The notes under the pieces: generated by a model
Database searches by the model: none
Told to the model about the DNA's origin: nothing
What the model saw: the letters and a program-made list of their open reading frames with translations, nothing else
Program-made: the position numbers and the translations under genes
Part shown: positions 63,485 through 64,000 of the stretch, one piece after another
Layout of the letters: every line of letters starts with the position of its first letter
Numbering within the stretch: the stretch's first letter is position 1
Assembly: GCF_003264855.1 (NCBI RefSeq)
Contig: NZ_NFZS01000004.1
Coordinates: forward strand, 558,001 to 622,000
Direction of reading: 5' to 3'
From: Dyella jiangningensis
Lineage (GTDB): Bacteria; Pseudomonadota; Gammaproteobacteria; Xanthomonadales; Rhodanobacteraceae
DNA: 64,000 nt

Positions 63485-64000
63485 GACGCCAACGCGGCGG
63501 CGAACGCAGGCGACAGCCGTTCTTCGAGGCCGTTCGCGCCATGCAGGATGAACATCACCGCGAGCCCGCGCTCGCTCGCCCAAGGCAGCCCTTGCTCGGG
63601 ACCGAGCACGGTCATCAACGTGCCGATCGGATCCGCGTGCATGGCGTCACTCGCAAGCACGCTGACCGAAGCCACCTTGTGCGCCACCGGTCGGCCGGTG
63701 CGCGGATCGATGTGATGCGAATAGCGCACGTCGTCTGCGGTGAAGTGGCGACGATAGTCACCGGACGTGGCGATGGCGCGACCGCTCAACGTGAGCACCT
63801 GGCTGAGCTGGTCGGCATGTTCGACCGCGCCCCTCGCGGCGCCCGGACGTTCGACGCCAATGCGCCACGACGATCGATCCGGCTTGGTGCCCTTGCCCTT
63901 GAGCTCACCGCCCACTTCCACCAGCCAGGCGCCCATGCCGAGCCCGTCCAGGTACTGGCCCACCAGGTCGACGCTGTAGCCCTTCGCCACCGACGACAGA
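63481..64000 (-). CDS. apbE: FAD:protein FMN transferase ApbE (5' end outside window)
   Basis: The C-terminal 172 residues of an ApbE protein; the gene continues past the right edge. It has DLSSVAKGYSVDLVGQYLDG-type sequence (SSVAKGYSVDLVG), WLVEVGGELKGKG, SGDYRRHF, HHIDPRTGRPV and VLASDAMHADPIGTLMTVLG, all standard for FMN transferases. ApbE attaches FMN covalently to Ser or Thr of periplasmic electron-transfer domains. Its overlap with the diflavin reductase gene suggests both serve a membrane flavin electron chain, with the FMN acceptor (for example a PepSY or FMN-binding-domain protein) encoded upstream outside the window. Confidence 0.93.
   Translation of the reverse strand, partial: LSSVAKGYSVDLVGQYLDGLGMGAWLVEVGGELKGKGTKPDRSSWRIGVERPGAARGAVEHADQLSQVLTLSGRAIATSGDYRRHFTADDVRYSHHIDPRTGRPVAHKVASVSVLASDAMHADPIGTLMTVLGPEQGLPWASERGLAVMFILHGANGLEERLSPAFAAALAS

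Overview
The window is about 65% GC and tightly packed with genes. Everything recognisable in it is chromosomal housekeeping or cell-envelope DNA of a Gram-negative gammaproteobacterium. The order leuS-lptE-holA-nadD ... rsfS-rlmH ... maf, the fimT-pilV-pilW-pilX-pilY1-pilE minor-pilin cluster, PqiA split into two genes, and short palindromes built on GCGCAC-NNN-GTGCGC all point to the Xanthomonadales, most likely Rhodanobacteraceae (Dyella/Luteibacter/Rhodanobacter type). This placement rests on gene content and order, not on a database search. I saw no phage, transposase, CRISPR array, rRNA or tRNA.

Layout. 0-5.3 kb: TerC-family protein (cut by the window edge), CPBP protease, Maf, CoA transferase, acetyltransferase, RlmH, RsfS. 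5.3-12.3 kb: a stress-response block between rsfS and nadD, holding nitronate monooxygenase, two secreted low-complexity repeat proteins, an ECF sigma factor with its NrsF-type membrane anti-sigma, an outer-membrane protein, DipZ and a Tat-exported MsrB. 12.4-22.4 kb: nadD, holA, lptE, leuS, the pqiA-pqiA-pqiB-pqiC lipid-transport operon and a CnoX-like thioredoxin. 22.4-34 kb: S9 peptidase, a frameshifted prpF with acnD, DUF4442 and DUF502 proteins, a Tat-exported multicopper oxidase and a secreted phosphoesterase. 34.8-38.1 kb: M13 peptidase and a ketopantoate-reductase-like enzyme. 38.2-45.1 kb: type IV pilus tip and minor-pilin operon. 45.4-64 kb: RapA, amino-acid permease, rhomboid, M28 peptidase, SDR-like protein, NlpC/P60 hydrolase, YggS, M20 dipeptidase, ComEA, SET protein, acetyltransferase, HutD-like protein, a membrane protein with an M1 peptidase, and a membrane diflavin reductase with ApbE (cut by the window edge).

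The most interesting result is regulatory. Three exact-spacing matches to GTAAC(C/A)-N16-CGAA, the promoter type I recall for Caulobacter SigF, lie before the sigma-nrsF pair, before the MXKDX-repeat gene and before dipZ-msrB. They tie the block into one probable autoregulated regulon for thiol, methionine or metal stress at the envelope. A second find is a Pho box with a correctly placed -10 before the secreted phosphoesterase. Others are a one-base frameshift in prpF, a lectin-like N-terminus on PilY1, two families of dispersed palindromic repeats, and a hairpin between the Shine-Dalgarno and start codon of the TerC gene.
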